Shown here: positions 24,981-34,177 of the stretch, piece after piece
How the letters are laid out: each line of letters opens with the position of its first letter
Position numbering within the stretch: position 1 is the stretch's first letter
Origin: an uncultured Kangiellaceae bacterium
GTDB lineage: Bacteria > Pseudomonadota > Gammaproteobacteria > Enterobacterales > Kangiellaceae
Assembly: GCA_905479925.1 (NCBI GenBank)
Contig: CAJQOL010000082.1
Location: 1-44,706, forward strand
Length of the DNA: 44,706 nucleotides
Direction of reading: 5' to 3'
Program-made: the position numbers and the translations under genes
The notes under the pieces: model-generated
Database searches by the model: none
What the model was told of the DNA's origin: nothing
The model's input: the letters and a program-made list of their open reading frames with translations, nothing else

Positions 24981-25960
24981 TGGCTGCAATTACTTTAATC
25001 GAAGCTGTCAACAAAGCGATAGCATATGAAATGGAAGCGGACAAAGAAGTTGTCGTTTTCGGTGAAGACGTTGGTATTAACGGTGGTGTATTTAGAGCTA
25101 CCGACGGCCTACAGGAAAAATTTGGCGAAGAGCGAGTTATTGATACGCCATTGGCGGAAGCAATGATCGCTGGCCTAGCGATAGGCATGGCGGCACAAGG
25201 AATGAAGCCAATTGCTGAAATTCAGTTTATGGGCTTTATATTTCCCGCAGCGGATCACATCATTTCTCACTGTGCTCGAATGAGAAACCGAACCCGTGGT
25301 CGCCTTACTTTGCCAATGGTTATTCGCGCACCTTACGGTGGAGGCATTCACGCACCGGAAAATCATTCAGAAAGTACCGAAGCAATTTTTGCTCATATCC
25401 CTGGGTTAAAAGTGGTTATGCCATCTAACCCATCTCGAGCTTATGGGTTGATGTTGGCAGCAATTCGCGACCCTGATCCAGTAATCTTCCTTGAACCGAA
25501 AAGAGTTTACCGTATTGAAAAGCACGAAATTGAAGATAATGGCGAGGAATATCCGCTAGGTATGTGCTTTGTCGATAGAGAAGGAACCGACATTACTTTG
25601 GTTAGTTGGGGCGCTATGCTTCATGAAACTAAACAAGCAGCAGAAAAATTGGCTGCTGAAGGTATTAGTGCGGAAGTTATTGATGTAGCAACCGTTAGTC
25701 CTTTAGATATCGATACAATATTAGAGTCAGTGGAAAAAACGGGTCGAATTTGTATTGTTCAAGAGGCACCTAAGTCCGGAGCAATTGGTTCTGAAATCGC
25801 TGCTGAAATAGCAGAAAAAGGGATCATGAATTTGTTAGCGCCAATAGGACGAGTTTCAGGTTATGATACTGTTATTCCTTACTACCGATTAGAAAAGCAA
25901 TATATGCCTAAAATTGAGCATATTATTGAAGAAGTCAAAAGAATAGTGGAGTACCGATGA
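24980..25960 (+). CDS. pdhB: 2-oxo acid dehydrogenase E1 component, beta subunit
   Basis: Partner of the alpha subunit in the E1 heterotetramer; supplies the ThDP pyrimidine-binding half of the active site and the docking surface for E2. 326 residues, standard length. Visible: VVVFGEDVGINGGVFRAT, the typical ERVIDTPLAEAMIAGLAIG, QFMGFIFPAADHI, RAPYGGGIHAPENHSES, and the C-terminal transketolase domain with LVSWGAMLHET and EVIDVATVSPLD. The His in the GGGIHAPENHSE loop is the conserved catalytic-region His. The gene overlaps E1 alpha by one base and E2 by four (ATGA), so translation is probably coupled in one operon. Confidence 0.92.
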   Translation: MAAITLIEAVNKAIAYEMEADKEVVVFGEDVGINGGVFRATDGLQEKFGEERVIDTPLAEAMIAGLAIGMAAQGMKPIAEIQFMGFIFPAADHIISHCARMRNRTRGRLTLPMVIRAPYGGGIHAPENHSESTEAIFAHIPGLKVVMPSNPSRAYGLMLAAIRDPDPVIFLEPKRVYRIEKHEIEDNGEEYPLGMCFVDREGTDITLVSWGAMLHETKQAAEKLAAEGISAEVIDVATVSPLDIDTILESVEKTGRICIVQEAPKSGAIGSEIAAEIAEKGIMNLLAPIGRVSGYDTVIPYYRLEKQYMPKIEHIIEEVKRIVEYR

Positions 25961-27666
25961 AAACGTTTAATTTACCCGATTTAGGTGAAGGCTTACCAGA
26001 TGCAGAAATTGTGCGCTGGTTGGTTAAAGAAGGCGATGTTGTTGCTCTAGATCAGCCGATGGTCGAAATGGAAACCGCTAAAGCTGTGGTTGAAGTGCCA
26101 TCACCGGTTAAAGGAACAATCACCAAACTTTGTGGTCAAGCCGGCGACGTCATCGATGTTGGTGCTGTGCTAGTAGAATTTGATGGAGACGGCTCATCGG
26201 CAGCTAAACCTGCTCCTGCGCCGGCTAATCAAGCTCCAGTAGAACAAGCAGCTGTTGCACCAAAGCAAGTTACGCCTTCCGCCGCTGCTCAAATATTTAA
26301 CCTTCCTGATCTAGGTGAAGGTTTACCAGACGCTGAGATCGTTCGTTGGCTTGTTGCTGAAGGTGACGTGTTAAGTTTAGACCAACCGATGGTTGAAATG
26401 GAGACCGCAAAAGCTGTGGTTGAAGTTCCGTCGCCGTTTGCTGCGAAAGTTGCTAAGTTACATGGAAATCCTGGTGATGTTATTGACGTCGGAGCTGTCC
26501 TGGTATCGTTTGGGGATAGTGATGGCGCTGTCGAAGCGGCTCCTGAGGATTCATCTAATGAAGAGCCCGCTGATGCAGCGACTGTTGTTGGTGCTGTGCA
26601 AGTTGGAAACGAAATTGTATCTGAAACCGCCAGCGCGGTGATCAAAGCCTTGGCCAGAAAACTCAAAGTCGATTTGACTCAGGTGACTGGCAGTGGAAAA
26701 AATGGTGATATTACTCAGTCGGACGTCAAGCAGGCGAAAGCTGACGGAAAACTAATCGGATCATCAGCTAAAGCGCCTACAGCAGTTGTAAAAATAGATA
26801 ATGCAAAGGACTTAGGTGATGAGAGTCCATTAGATTTTAAAGCCTCGCCGGCGGTTAGAGCACATGCTCATCGAGCAGGTGTTCGTTTATCTAACTGTCA
26901 GGCTAGCGGCAAAAAAGGAAGTATCACTAAAGCTGATGTTGATGCCGCTTTGGCGTCACCACAAGCTGCGGTAGCTGCGCCTTCAAAACCAGCTGCGCCA
27001 GCAGGTGGAGGTCTGCCAACGGTACAAGTTAGTGTTGAGCCTCAAACTGTACGTGGTGTGCGCAGAGCTATGGCGATGGGGATGGCAAAATCTCACGCAA
27101 CGGTTGTTCCAACCACTTTGGTTGAAGATGCCGATATCACTAATTGGCCGAAGCAGGACTCGTTAGCGCGTTACGTAAGAGCCTTGGTTTACGCTTCAAA
27201 AATTGAACCAGCACTTAACTGTTGGTTTGACGGTGAGAAGTTCGAGCGCTTAGTACATCCAAACGTACATGTTGGTATCGCAATTGACTCTCCCGATGGA
27301 TTGTACGTACCCGTTGTTCATGATGCCGACAGCAAAGATGCGGTGCAAGTTCGTGAACGTGTACAAGAATTGCGTGCAAAAATTGAAACTAAAAGCCTTA
27401 AGCAAGATGATCAACAAGGTGCAACGATTACCTTGTCTAACTTTGGTTCAATTGCTGGTCGTTACGGCTCGCCTGTCGTTTCACCGCCGCAAGTCGCAAT
27501 TTTGGGTACTGGTCGCTTTAGAAGCGAGTTGAAGTTAACACCAAAAGGCATTGAAAATCGAAAAATGTTGCCTCTTTCTTTAACGTTTGATCACCGAGCT
27601 TGTACTGGTGGTGAAGCAGCTAGATTTCTTGCCGCTGTTATAGAAGACCTGCAAAAAGCGGTTTAG
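25957..27666 (+). CDS. pdhC: 2-oxo acid dehydrogenase E2 component, dihydrolipoamide acyltransferase
   Basis: Core of the complex; the lipoyl arms carry acyl groups from E1 to CoA. The 569 residues read as lipoyl domain 1 (about 1-77, lipoyl Lys42 in METAKAVVEV), Ala/Pro linker, lipoyl domain 2 (about 111-187, Lys152 in the same motif), a region with two E3/E1-binding-like domains (about 219-260, AVIKALARKLKVDL; and about 290-331, SPAVRAHAHRAGVRL), a second Ala/Pro linker, and the catalytic domain (about 350-569). The active-site motif is DHRACTGGEAARF: the His is present but the usual Asp of HRxxDG is Thr. No E3 gene is adjacent; it must be elsewhere. A strong terminator follows. Acetyl- versus branched-acyl specificity is unresolved. 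Confidence 0.9.
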   Translation: MKTFNLPDLGEGLPDAEIVRWLVKEGDVVALDQPMVEMETAKAVVEVPSPVKGTITKLCGQAGDVIDVGAVLVEFDGDGSSAAKPAPAPANQAPVEQAAVAPKQVTPSAAAQIFNLPDLGEGLPDAEIVRWLVAEGDVLSLDQPMVEMETAKAVVEVPSPFAAKVAKLHGNPGDVIDVGAVLVSFGDSDGAVEAAPEDSSNEEPADAATVVGAVQVGNEIVSETASAVIKALARKLKVDLTQVTGSGKNGDITQSDVKQAKADGKLIGSSAKAPTAVVKIDNAKDLGDESPLDFKASPAVRAHAHRAGVRLSNCQASGKKGSITKADVDAALASPQAAVAAPSKPAAPAGGGLPTVQVSVEPQTVRGVRRAMAMGMAKSHATVVPTTLVEDADITNWPKQDSLARYVRALVYASKIEPALNCWFDGEKFERLVHPNVHVGIAIDSPDGLYVPVVHDADSKDAVQVRERVQELRAKIETKSLKQDDQQGATITLSNFGSIAGRYGSPVVSPPQVAILGTGRFRSELKLTPKGIENRKMLPLSLTFDHRACTGGEAARFLAAVIEDLQKAV

Positions 27667-27690
27667 CATTGCGAAATTTTGCGATTTTGG

Positions 27691-27723
27691 AAAGGCCATA
27701 ATGGACTCATTATGGCCTTTTTT
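27691..27723 (+). terminator. Rho-independent terminator of the dehydrogenase operon
   Basis: AAAGGCCATAATG (27691-27703), loop GACT, CATTATGGCCTTT (27708-27720) plus TTT: a perfect 13-base stem with a T-tract, 25 bases after the E2 stop. Confidence 0.95.
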
Positions 27724-27841
27724 GATCTATACTGATTGATATGCAAAGTGTATTTGACAAGTTTTTTGGAATAAATGCCCTGTTATCGGTTGCTATTTAG
27801 TATATTGACCCAAGTTTTCAATATCGTAAAGTGGTATTAGT

Positions 27842-28900
27842 GTGAGCAAACCAAACGAATTAAACCTTTTTCATTCCGCAATTCATATTACTGAAGAACG
27901 GGATAAGCGCTCGTTAGAAAAAGCATTGTTAGAAACGTTAAATGACTTTATCGACTTTAAGGCTCTGATATTATTGCGATTGCCAAGGAGCTCTGATATC
28001 GAATATTTAGAGCTCGCTCAAACAATCCCTAAAAATATTTATTCTAATTACCTAACTGAAATTCCTTGTGATTATGGCGATCGACGAATGGTTTGCGATA
28101 ATGAGCTGTTAACCTGTATTAATTCCGCTGATATCGTTTCTAGTGCAAGTGATAGTGCTAGTGCAAGTGATAGTAATAGAGTTATTTTTCCCATTCTCGT
28201 AAACAATATCGTCACTGGATTAGTTGATATTTACGACTACCAGCGAAGCGAACAAAGTGACAGATTAATCAGTGGTTTTATTCGTATCTATAGTAATTTT
28301 CTTACTATTATTAACGATAACGAGCATGACACCTTGACGGGTTTGTTGAATCGGAAAACCTTCGACCGACAGTTAGCCGGACTAATGGCTAAATCCGAGA
28401 AGAGCGCGGACGACGTACGAACAGTCGAACGGCGAAGTTCGTTAACTCAAACTAGTTACTGGCTAGGTATCTTGGACATTGACCATTTCAAGAACATCAA
28501 CGATTCATTTGGTCATATATATGGCGACGAAGTTCTTTTGCTATTTTCTGACCTTATGAAAAAATGCTTTCGGAGTGATGACTTACTTTTTCGCTATGGC
28601 GGTGAAGAGTTTGTAGTTGTTTTATCGCCAACTAATTTTGAGAATGCGATGTCCGTTTTTGAGCGGTTTAGAATTCACCTAGAAGCGTTTGACTTTCCAC
28701 AGGTGGGTAAGGTTACGGTAAGCGCAGGGATCACTAGAGTGGAGCCTGAGCATCATCCTTCCACGTTGCTTGAACGCGCGGACGGTGCACTTTATTACGC
28801 TAAAGAGCACGGGCGTAATCAAGTTCAAATCTATCAACACCTAATTGCTAGCGGGCTGCTAACGGAAAAAACGATTGGCGATGATATAGAGCTATTTTAA
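27842..28900 (+). CDS. GGDEF diguanylate cyclase with an N-terminal GAF-like sensor
   Basis: Makes cyclic di-GMP from two GTP. The C-terminal domain starts near residue 160 with DTLTGLLNRKTF and has the active loop RYGGEEF, so it should be catalytically competent. RSDD lies exactly five residues before GGEEF, the RxxD I-site for product inhibition. Residues about 1-155 look like a GAF-type sensor: a helix (ERDKRSLEKALLETLNDF) and strands ending in RVIFPILVNNIVTGLVDIYD. There is no signal or membrane segment, so it is cytoplasmic. An 18-base near-tandem duplication (28141-28176) encodes a Ser/Ala/Asp-rich insertion. Start is GTG 27842; an ATG alternative is not close. It ends 15 bases before the convergent batD gene end. 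Confidence 0.88.
   Translation: MSKPNELNLFHSAIHITEERDKRSLEKALLETLNDFIDFKALILLRLPRSSDIEYLELAQTIPKNIYSNYLTEIPCDYGDRRMVCDNELLTCINSADIVSSASDSASASDSNRVIFPILVNNIVTGLVDIYDYQRSEQSDRLISGFIRIYSNFLTIINDNEHDTLTGLLNRKTFDRQLAGLMAKSEKSADDVRTVERRSSLTQTSYWLGILDIDHFKNINDSFGHIYGDEVLLLFSDLMKKCFRSDDLLFRYGGEEFVVVLSPTNFENAMSVFERFRIHLEAFDFPQVGKVTVSAGITRVEPEHHPSTLLERADGALYYAKEHGRNQVQIYQHLIASGLLTEKTIGDDIELF
28141..28176 (+). repeat. Short tandem duplication inside the GGDEF gene
   Basis: TAGTGCAAGTGATAGTGC (28141-28158) is followed by TAGTGCAAGTGATAGTAA (28159-28176), identical at 16 of 18 bases. It encodes an SASDSASASDSN linker within the N-terminal sensor domain and keeps the frame. Confidence 0.7.
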
Positions 28901-28915
28901 TTTATTGCCGTTAAA

Positions 28916-30694
28916 CTATAGGTCGTAGAGTTCGGGTATTTGTTCGTTTTGGCTAATTTCTTTTTTAGTGGTCAACTCGGTCGCTATGTCAACTAAGTCC
29001 TTCTTAACTAAATCACAATGGAAGTCAGTTTGTACATTTGAGTAACGGGCCGCATCCAGCGCTTCAATCTTTTGTCGAACATTAGAATCTTGCAGTAAAT
29101 TGCTTAAAACACCTAATGAGTGGATTGGAAAAGAGCTTAGTCTTGCGCTCCATAATAATAGCTGTTTTTCAATTTGTTCCAACTGCTGTTGCTTAATGGC
29201 AAGTTGCAGTGCTTTATAGAGCTGAGATTCGTTTAGCTCTTTTTCAATGGTTGATTTAAATGGTTTAGTTTTGGTTCGCTTGCGTTCTTGAGGTAGTGAT
29301 GATGGCGATTTATTTAAATAGACCAGCAACGTAATCAACCATAATAGCGCAAAGCCAAAAGTAGCTGCTTTCCAGTAAAAAATATTGGGATCCACAGACA
29401 CTAGCACTTGCTCGGTTACTGGGCCGATTTTCTCATTCGCTTCGGTGGTTGTCTGCGGCGTTGCTCCAGCTAATATTGTGAAGGTCTTGCTTGGTATTGA
29501 CGCCGTTTTTTCGCTATCAGACTTGGTATCCCACCAGGTGACTTTGACAGAGGGGAGTGTTATTTCACCTTCTTTTGTAGGAATAACGGCTAATTTTTCA
29601 ATTCTCTGGCCGAGTATACCTCTGTCGTTAACCTGACGTTCTTTTTGAGGCGTGTCGGGATAAAATTGCAATCCGTCAACTTTTGGTAAGGATATTTCTG
29701 GTATCTGAGATTCACTCAAACCTTGGGCATATAATAGTATTGTCCAAGTAACAGGCTCACCAACTGTCAATTGGTTAGTGCTTGAAGACCATTTATCCGC
29801 CAATACGACTTCGGCAGCTGGCATCCAAGGCGTACTTGCGGTTGTAGGTTGTGGTTTAACGACAATATCAACCGCTTTACTGTTAACGCTGATTGGTCGG
29901 GTGGTATTTAGAAAACGGTTTCCACCGCGTTTACTAGAATCGTTAACATCCGCGGTAAAATTGATGGCACTTATGGTTAACTTACCGCTCTTTTGCGGAA
30001 AAATTGCGTAGCGCCTTTCGGTCACAATATACCGGGTTCCACTGAGCATCTTGTCGTATTGAATGTCATCGCCAAGTTTTTCGACAATACTGTCATTGGC
30101 CGTTGGTTCAGTTAACCTTGCGTAGTGGGTATTTACGGCGCGATAAAGTTTTACCGTAAAAATAATTTGTTGCTGCACATAGGATGTATTTTGATCGGCG
30201 TTGGCTTCCAAATAAATAGCTTTCTTTTGTCCGTTTAGATCTACTTGGTCGCTGGTATCTTTTATGAAAAGGTTTATCGCTTCTGTCTGTTCGTTACCCA
30301 CAGGAATAGGCGGGATCACAATCTTTCCGGTTACTAAGGTGCTTAACTTAATTTTCCAACCTTTAATAATACTGGTTCTGCCGTTTAGGTTAGACATCTG
30401 CTGGTATTGGCTGTTGGAAATGATGGTGAATTCTTTTGGGATCAATGATAAGTCCGGCTCCGAACCGGTATCCTTGTCTACCTGAATAGTTAGTAAGAAA
30501 CTTTCACCTGCATGAATGTTTGGTCGGTCAATAGATTGGCTAATTTTTGCGCTAGTAGAAAGTGAAAAAAATAATACAAATAAAGCGAAAGCTCTAGCTA
30601 TAACATAGCTACTAACTCCATTATTGATCGCACGCTGTTTTGGGGCAAGTGACATTAAATTAGCTCTTGTAGTTTTTTTAGATACTCTATTCAT
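28916..30694 (-). CDS. batD: BatD family protein, membrane anchored
   Basis: Last gene of the MoxR/Bat operon. 592 residues with an N-terminal signal or anchor (about residues 30-48, SYVIARAFALFVLFFSL), a long periplasmic beta-sandwich region of BatD type (KISQSIDRPNIHAGESFLLT, typical first strands; WTILLYAQGLSESQIPEI later), a membrane segment near 440-460 (AATFGFALLWLITLLVYL) and a cytoplasmic helical tail. Bat proteins are linked to aerotolerance in Bacteroides and to stress survival elsewhere; the precise function is unknown. It starts 6 bases after the batB/batC stop. ATG 30694 is used; Met14 (30655) is an alternative. Confidence 0.85.
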   Translation of the reverse strand: MNRVSKKTTRANLMSLAPKQRAINNGVSSYVIARAFALFVLFFSLSTSAKISQSIDRPNIHAGESFLLTIQVDKDTGSEPDLSLIPKEFTIISNSQYQQMSNLNGRTSIIKGWKIKLSTLVTGKIVIPPIPVGNEQTEAINLFIKDTSDQVDLNGQKKAIYLEANADQNTSYVQQQIIFTVKLYRAVNTHYARLTEPTANDSIVEKLGDDIQYDKMLSGTRYIVTERRYAIFPQKSGKLTISAINFTADVNDSSKRGGNRFLNTTRPISVNSKAVDIVVKPQPTTASTPWMPAAEVVLADKWSSSTNQLTVGEPVTWTILLYAQGLSESQIPEISLPKVDGLQFYPDTPQKERQVNDRGILGQRIEKLAVIPTKEGEITLPSVKVTWWDTKSDSEKTASIPSKTFTILAGATPQTTTEANEKIGPVTEQVLVSVDPNIFYWKAATFGFALLWLITLLVYLNKSPSSLPQERKRTKTKPFKSTIEKELNESQLYKALQLAIKQQQLEQIEKQLLLWSARLSSFPIHSLGVLSNLLQDSNVRQKIEALDAARYSNVQTDFHCDLVKKDLVDIATELTTKKEISQNEQIPELYDL

Positions 30695-30700
30695 GGATAT

Positions 30701-32455
30701 TTACCAAACTTTTTTCTCAGTTTGTTGACGACCGCGCTTTTGATATTCACGATACATTTTTCGTCTTAACAATCCGCCGGGATCATCGGGGATTTTCTCT
30801 AACCAATGCTCCAAAGCCTGATCTTTTTCAGTTTGGTCTCTTTCATCTTCGGCTAGTTGCGCTTCTTTTTCTTGTTGTTGTTGCTCTGATTCTTGCTGTT
30901 CTTGGCTTTCCTGTTGGGACTGCTGCTCTTGTTCAGACTGTTGTTCCGAGTTTTGTTCTGACTCAGATTGTTGTTCCGAGTCTTTATCTTGTTGATCTTG
31001 CTTATCCTCATTATCTTGTTGTTCGTTCTGCTGCTCTTGCTGTTGTTGCTTAAGCAGGTCTTCAACAATTTTTTTGTTAAACTTGGCATCTTCCACAAGC
31101 GAGCTATCATCACTTTGTTCAATGACTTGATTATATAGTTCTAAAGATGGTTCAAGCTGTTGCGCCTTAGCTAGACTATTTGCCTGATTATATTTAGATG
31201 TTAACGTTTTGGTCTGCGAAAACTGTGAAAGCGCTGATTGAAAGTCTCCTTTCTTGTAATTGGCCGAAGCCTGCCAGTTTGGGTCTTTAAATAAGTTGGC
31301 AGCCTTGTCATAATTCTCGTTTTCAAAAGCTTCAATGGCTTGTTGATCTTTACTTTTCCAAAGGTCATCCCATATTCCTGCCTGACTTGGTAATGGAAAG
31401 CTTCCAAATAAGAACAGCGCACTTAGCGGCAGTAAAAAGCCACTAGCCATAGAGGCATCTGACCGTCGAAATAGTCTTATAGTCATTAACAATAGAATTG
31501 GCCAACATAACCAGTAACCGTCGTCTATCCAGCGATTAATTCTTTCATCGGATTCAGCGCTTGATTCATCGGCCGAAGCCGATAGAGCGGCCAGTACAAA
31601 ATCGACATCGTCAGAATTCGCCGAGAGTGAAATATATTGTCCGTTTGTTTGACGTGCAATTTTTTGCAAATTTTCTGAGTTTAGTTTGGGTAGAATAATG
31701 TTACCGCTATTATCTTTTAAGAATCCGTTATTGTCGGGTAAAGGTATCGGTGCGCCTTGTTCAGTGCCAACCGCTATGATTGAAAGTAGTTGTCCGCTGG
31801 TATTAATAGCGCGATTGACTTCATCAATATATTCATCATCGATACCGTCGGTTATCCAAATGATTTGGCCCTTAGACTGCTTTGCGTTTCTTAGTAGCTC
31901 AACGGCTTTAGCAATTCCAACATCTGGTCGACTACCTAAAACAGGCATAATTCCCGTTGATAGTGTCGGTACCATCGAGGCAATAGTATTTGAGTCTGAA
32001 GTTAAAGGGCTAATTATAAAAGCATCGCCTGCATAAACCACTAAACCGATTGTGCCTTCTTTAGTTTGCTCCAAAAGATCCATTATCTTATGTCTTGCGC
32101 GATCTATTCGAGCAGGTTTTATATCGGTAGCATCCATCGACAGCGAAAGGTCAAGTAGTACAACTCGTGCGCTTTCGGTTTGAAAAACGGGAACGGTTTT
32201 TTCTCTGTAACTTGGGCCGCTTAGCGCAATGACCATAAAAATAGACATTAAGGCGGTTAACCAGTAGCTTACATAAGAGCGTTTTTGATCGCCGGATGTG
32301 AGTAAAAAGTTTAACAGATGCGGCGATATAACAGAGTGCCAGGACGATTGTTTTTTTATAAGTTGACGAGCTGAAAACAGGATCAATATCACCGGGAAAA
32401 AAAGTAATAAGAATTCTGGTCGTAAAAAATGAAAGTTCTCCCAATCAATTGGCAT
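30701..32455 (-). CDS. BatB-BatC fusion: von Willebrand A domain plus TPR, membrane protein
   Basis: 584 residues. Order: two N-terminal membrane segments, a vWA domain with the MIDAS metal site DLSLSMDATD, two further membrane segments (about residues 305-355), TPR-like repeats with AFENENYDKAANLF and DWQASANYKKGDF style, then about 120 residues very rich in Gln, Glu, Ser and Asp, closing with the conserved DDPGGLLRRKMYREYQKRG. The first part is BatB, the last BatC, here in one chain. ATG 32455 has GGAG six bases upstream; the longer frame from GTG 32485 lacks such a site. It overlaps the end of batA by 11 bases. The ordered end of the tail suggests the whole disordered stretch is real. Confidence 0.85.
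   Translation of the reverse strand: MPIDWENFHFLRPEFLLLFFPVILILFSARQLIKKQSSWHSVISPHLLNFLLTSGDQKRSYVSYWLTALMSIFMVIALSGPSYREKTVPVFQTESARVVLLDLSLSMDATDIKPARIDRARHKIMDLLEQTKEGTIGLVVYAGDAFIISPLTSDSNTIASMVPTLSTGIMPVLGSRPDVGIAKAVELLRNAKQSKGQIIWITDGIDDEYIDEVNRAINTSGQLLSIIAVGTEQGAPIPLPDNNGFLKDNSGNIILPKLNSENLQKIARQTNGQYISLSANSDDVDFVLAALSASADESSAESDERINRWIDDGYWLCWPILLLMTIRLFRRSDASMASGFLLPLSALFLFGSFPLPSQAGIWDDLWKSKDQQAIEAFENENYDKAANLFKDPNWQASANYKKGDFQSALSQFSQTKTLTSKYNQANSLAKAQQLEPSLELYNQVIEQSDDSSLVEDAKFNKKIVEDLLKQQQQEQQNEQQDNEDKQDQQDKDSEQQSESEQNSEQQSEQEQQSQQESQEQQESEQQQQEKEAQLAEDERDQTEKDQALEHWLEKIPDDPGGLLRRKMYREYQKRGRQQTEKKVW
30850..31065 (-). repeat. Low-complexity Gln/Glu-coding tract
   Basis: Within the batB/batC fusion the minus strand is dominated by CAG, CAA, GAA and GAG codons for about 70 codons, with Ser and Asp interspersed. 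The codons are mixed rather than a pure trinucleotide repeat, yet such tracts are prone to slippage and length variation between strains. Confidence 0.7.
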
Positions 32456-33494
32456 TGCGTTCTCCAATAGATATTGTTTTTGCACGATGACTAATTTTTT
32501 CTAAGGTACGCGCAAGAAACTGAATCAAGAAAGGTAATACTAAACTGACTAAGCTAACTAATAAAAGCCAGTAGTACATTTCTTGTACTGGTCGATAAAT
32601 TTCAGGTTTGTCTTCAACCGGCTCTAAGCTATCTAACATTTCGTATATCTGCGCAAGTTGCTGAGTGCTCTTCGCTCTAAAGTACTGTCCACCGGTTAGC
32701 TTGGCTACTGTTTTTAATGTTTCTTCATCTAACTCGGCAGAAGGGTTGAATGTTTGAGTTCCAAATAACAAAGAGCGGCGCGTCTGCTTATCGGCACCGA
32801 CCCCTATGGTATAAATTTTTATTCCTGCATGTTGTGCTAATTTTGCCGCTTCAATGGGGTCGAGCTCTCCGGAATTATTGCGACCATCGGTTAGTAAAAT
32901 CAAAACTCGGTTTTCAGCAGGGCGTTCACGTAATCGTTTAATTGATAGTCCTATGCCGTCACCTATTGCCGTACGAGAAGCTCCGGCGAGACCAATTTCT
33001 GTCTCATCAAGCATAAATTGCACGGTTTTCAGATCAAATGTTAGAGGTGTTTGTAGATAGGCTTTTTCTCCAAATAATACTAAGCCTATTCGGTCACCTT
33101 CGCGCTTTTCTATAAACTCTGAAAGTATCGATTTAACGACCAATAATCGATTAACGTTACGTCCACCAAGTTTAAGGTCTTCCTCTTCCATACTGCCGGA
33201 GATGTCGATGCTTAATAATAAATCTCTACCGGACGTTGGTAACTCAATCGGTTCGTCAATCCACTGTGGTCTAGCGGTAGCGGTTATTAAGCATAACCAA
33301 CCAATAAAGGTTATTATTCTTTGAATAACTAGTTTGGAACTGGAGCTCGACTGTTTATTTTGCAGGTGACTCCAGTTTGAAAATAGCGGCGTTCGGATTG
33401 CTGCTAACTGTGGTTGCTTTGCCTTCGAAAAAAGCCAAATAATTAACGGCAAGGGGGACGCTATAAGTACCCAAGGAAACAGAAATTCAATCAT
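32445..33494 (-). CDS. batA: BatA: von Willebrand A domain membrane protein
   Basis: 349 residues: two N-terminal membrane segments (about 4-20 and 58-75, separated by a basic loop), a vWA domain with the MIDAS motif DISGSMEEEDL, a second metal-site Thr/Asp region (LLTDGRNNSGEL), and a C-terminal membrane segment (about 305-328, YWLLLVSLVSLVLPFLI). The vWA domain faces the periplasm or cytoplasm depending on topology; the family is thought to bind partner proteins through the metal. The start overlaps the end of the DUF4381 gene by four bases (ATGA on the minus strand), so translational coupling is likely. Confidence 0.88.
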   Translation of the reverse strand: MIEFLFPWVLIASPLPLIIWLFSKAKQPQLAAIRTPLFSNWSHLQNKQSSSSSKLVIQRIITFIGWLCLITATARPQWIDEPIELPTSGRDLLLSIDISGSMEEEDLKLGGRNVNRLLVVKSILSEFIEKREGDRIGLVLFGEKAYLQTPLTFDLKTVQFMLDETEIGLAGASRTAIGDGIGLSIKRLRERPAENRVLILLTDGRNNSGELDPIEAAKLAQHAGIKIYTIGVGADKQTRRSLLFGTQTFNPSAELDEETLKTVAKLTGGQYFRAKSTQQLAQIYEMLDSLEPVEDKPEIYRPVQEMYYWLLLVSLVSLVLPFLIQFLARTLEKISHRAKTISIGERNAN

Positions 33495-34177
33495 GAGCCT
33501 TCTCCAGCTCTAATTGAATTAACACCATTAGAAGCCAGCTCTTCGGACTCAGATTTAAATTGGTTCTGTTTCTTAGCAAAATTGAGAATAACGGCTTCAA
33601 TCCAAAGTTCGCTTGTTGATAATAAATTTTGCCATTCATCAAAGTCGATTTCAGGGGTTTTCTGGTAGGCAGCTTGTAAAAACAAATTACTATTTTCTAC
33701 TGTAAAAAATTCTGAATTTAGTGTACTGGTTTTATCGATGGCCAGTTTTTTGCTTTGCTGATTAAGGAAATTTAACCACTGTGAACCATTAAGTGATGCT
33801 ATTGAAGACTTGCCATAATAAATAATACCTATTCGCTTTAATAATGCTGACAACATGGCAACGTGGTGAGCTTCAAGGTTGGTTTTATCCACCATTTTAA
33901 GTCGTTCAATTTCCGCCTTTGCTGGTTTGATTAGTTTGGTCGCTTGCTTAAATTTGTAACGACGATATATGAAAAAGCTACAAATAACGATGACTAGAGC
34001 TAGTAATATCCACCACCCAGGAGCGTTGGGATATTGATTAACTTCAGCTGGTAGTCGAATATCTTTTAGGTTGTCTAATGGACTTGGTTGAGCAGCTTGT
34101 TGTGCGTAAACCGATGTCGAAATCGAGCAGCTGAGTATCCAATATGCGATAGGTTTAGTAGATTTACAAACTGGCAT
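33491..34177 (-). CDS. DUF4381 family membrane protein
   Basis: 228 residues with a weak N-terminal signal (about residues 9-25, ending YAQQ), a membrane segment (about 54-70, PGWWILLALVIVICSFFIYRR is split across this stretch), then a soluble helical region with HHVAMLSALLKRIGI and SQWLNFLNQQSKK, typical of DUF4381. The family occurs almost only inside MoxR/Bat operons between the DUF58 and BatA genes, as here; its function is not known to me. The ATG overlaps the DUF58 stop by one base (TAATG), pointing to coupled translation. Confidence 0.85.
   Translation of the reverse strand: MPVCKSTKPIAYWILSCSISTSVYAQQAAQPSPLDNLKDIRLPAEVNQYPNAPGWWILLALVIVICSFFIYRRYKFKQATKLIKPAKAEIERLKMVDKTNLEAHHVAMLSALLKRIGIIYYGKSSIASLNGSQWLNFLNQQSKKLAIDKTSTLNSEFFTVENSNLFLQAAYQKTPEIDFDEWQNLLSTSELWIEAVILNFAKKQNQFKSESEELASNGVNSIRAGEGS

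Noticed and set aside
30853..31122. 89-codon Asn/Lys-rich frame
   Set aside because: A frame-shifted reading of the Gln-rich tract of the batB/batC gene.
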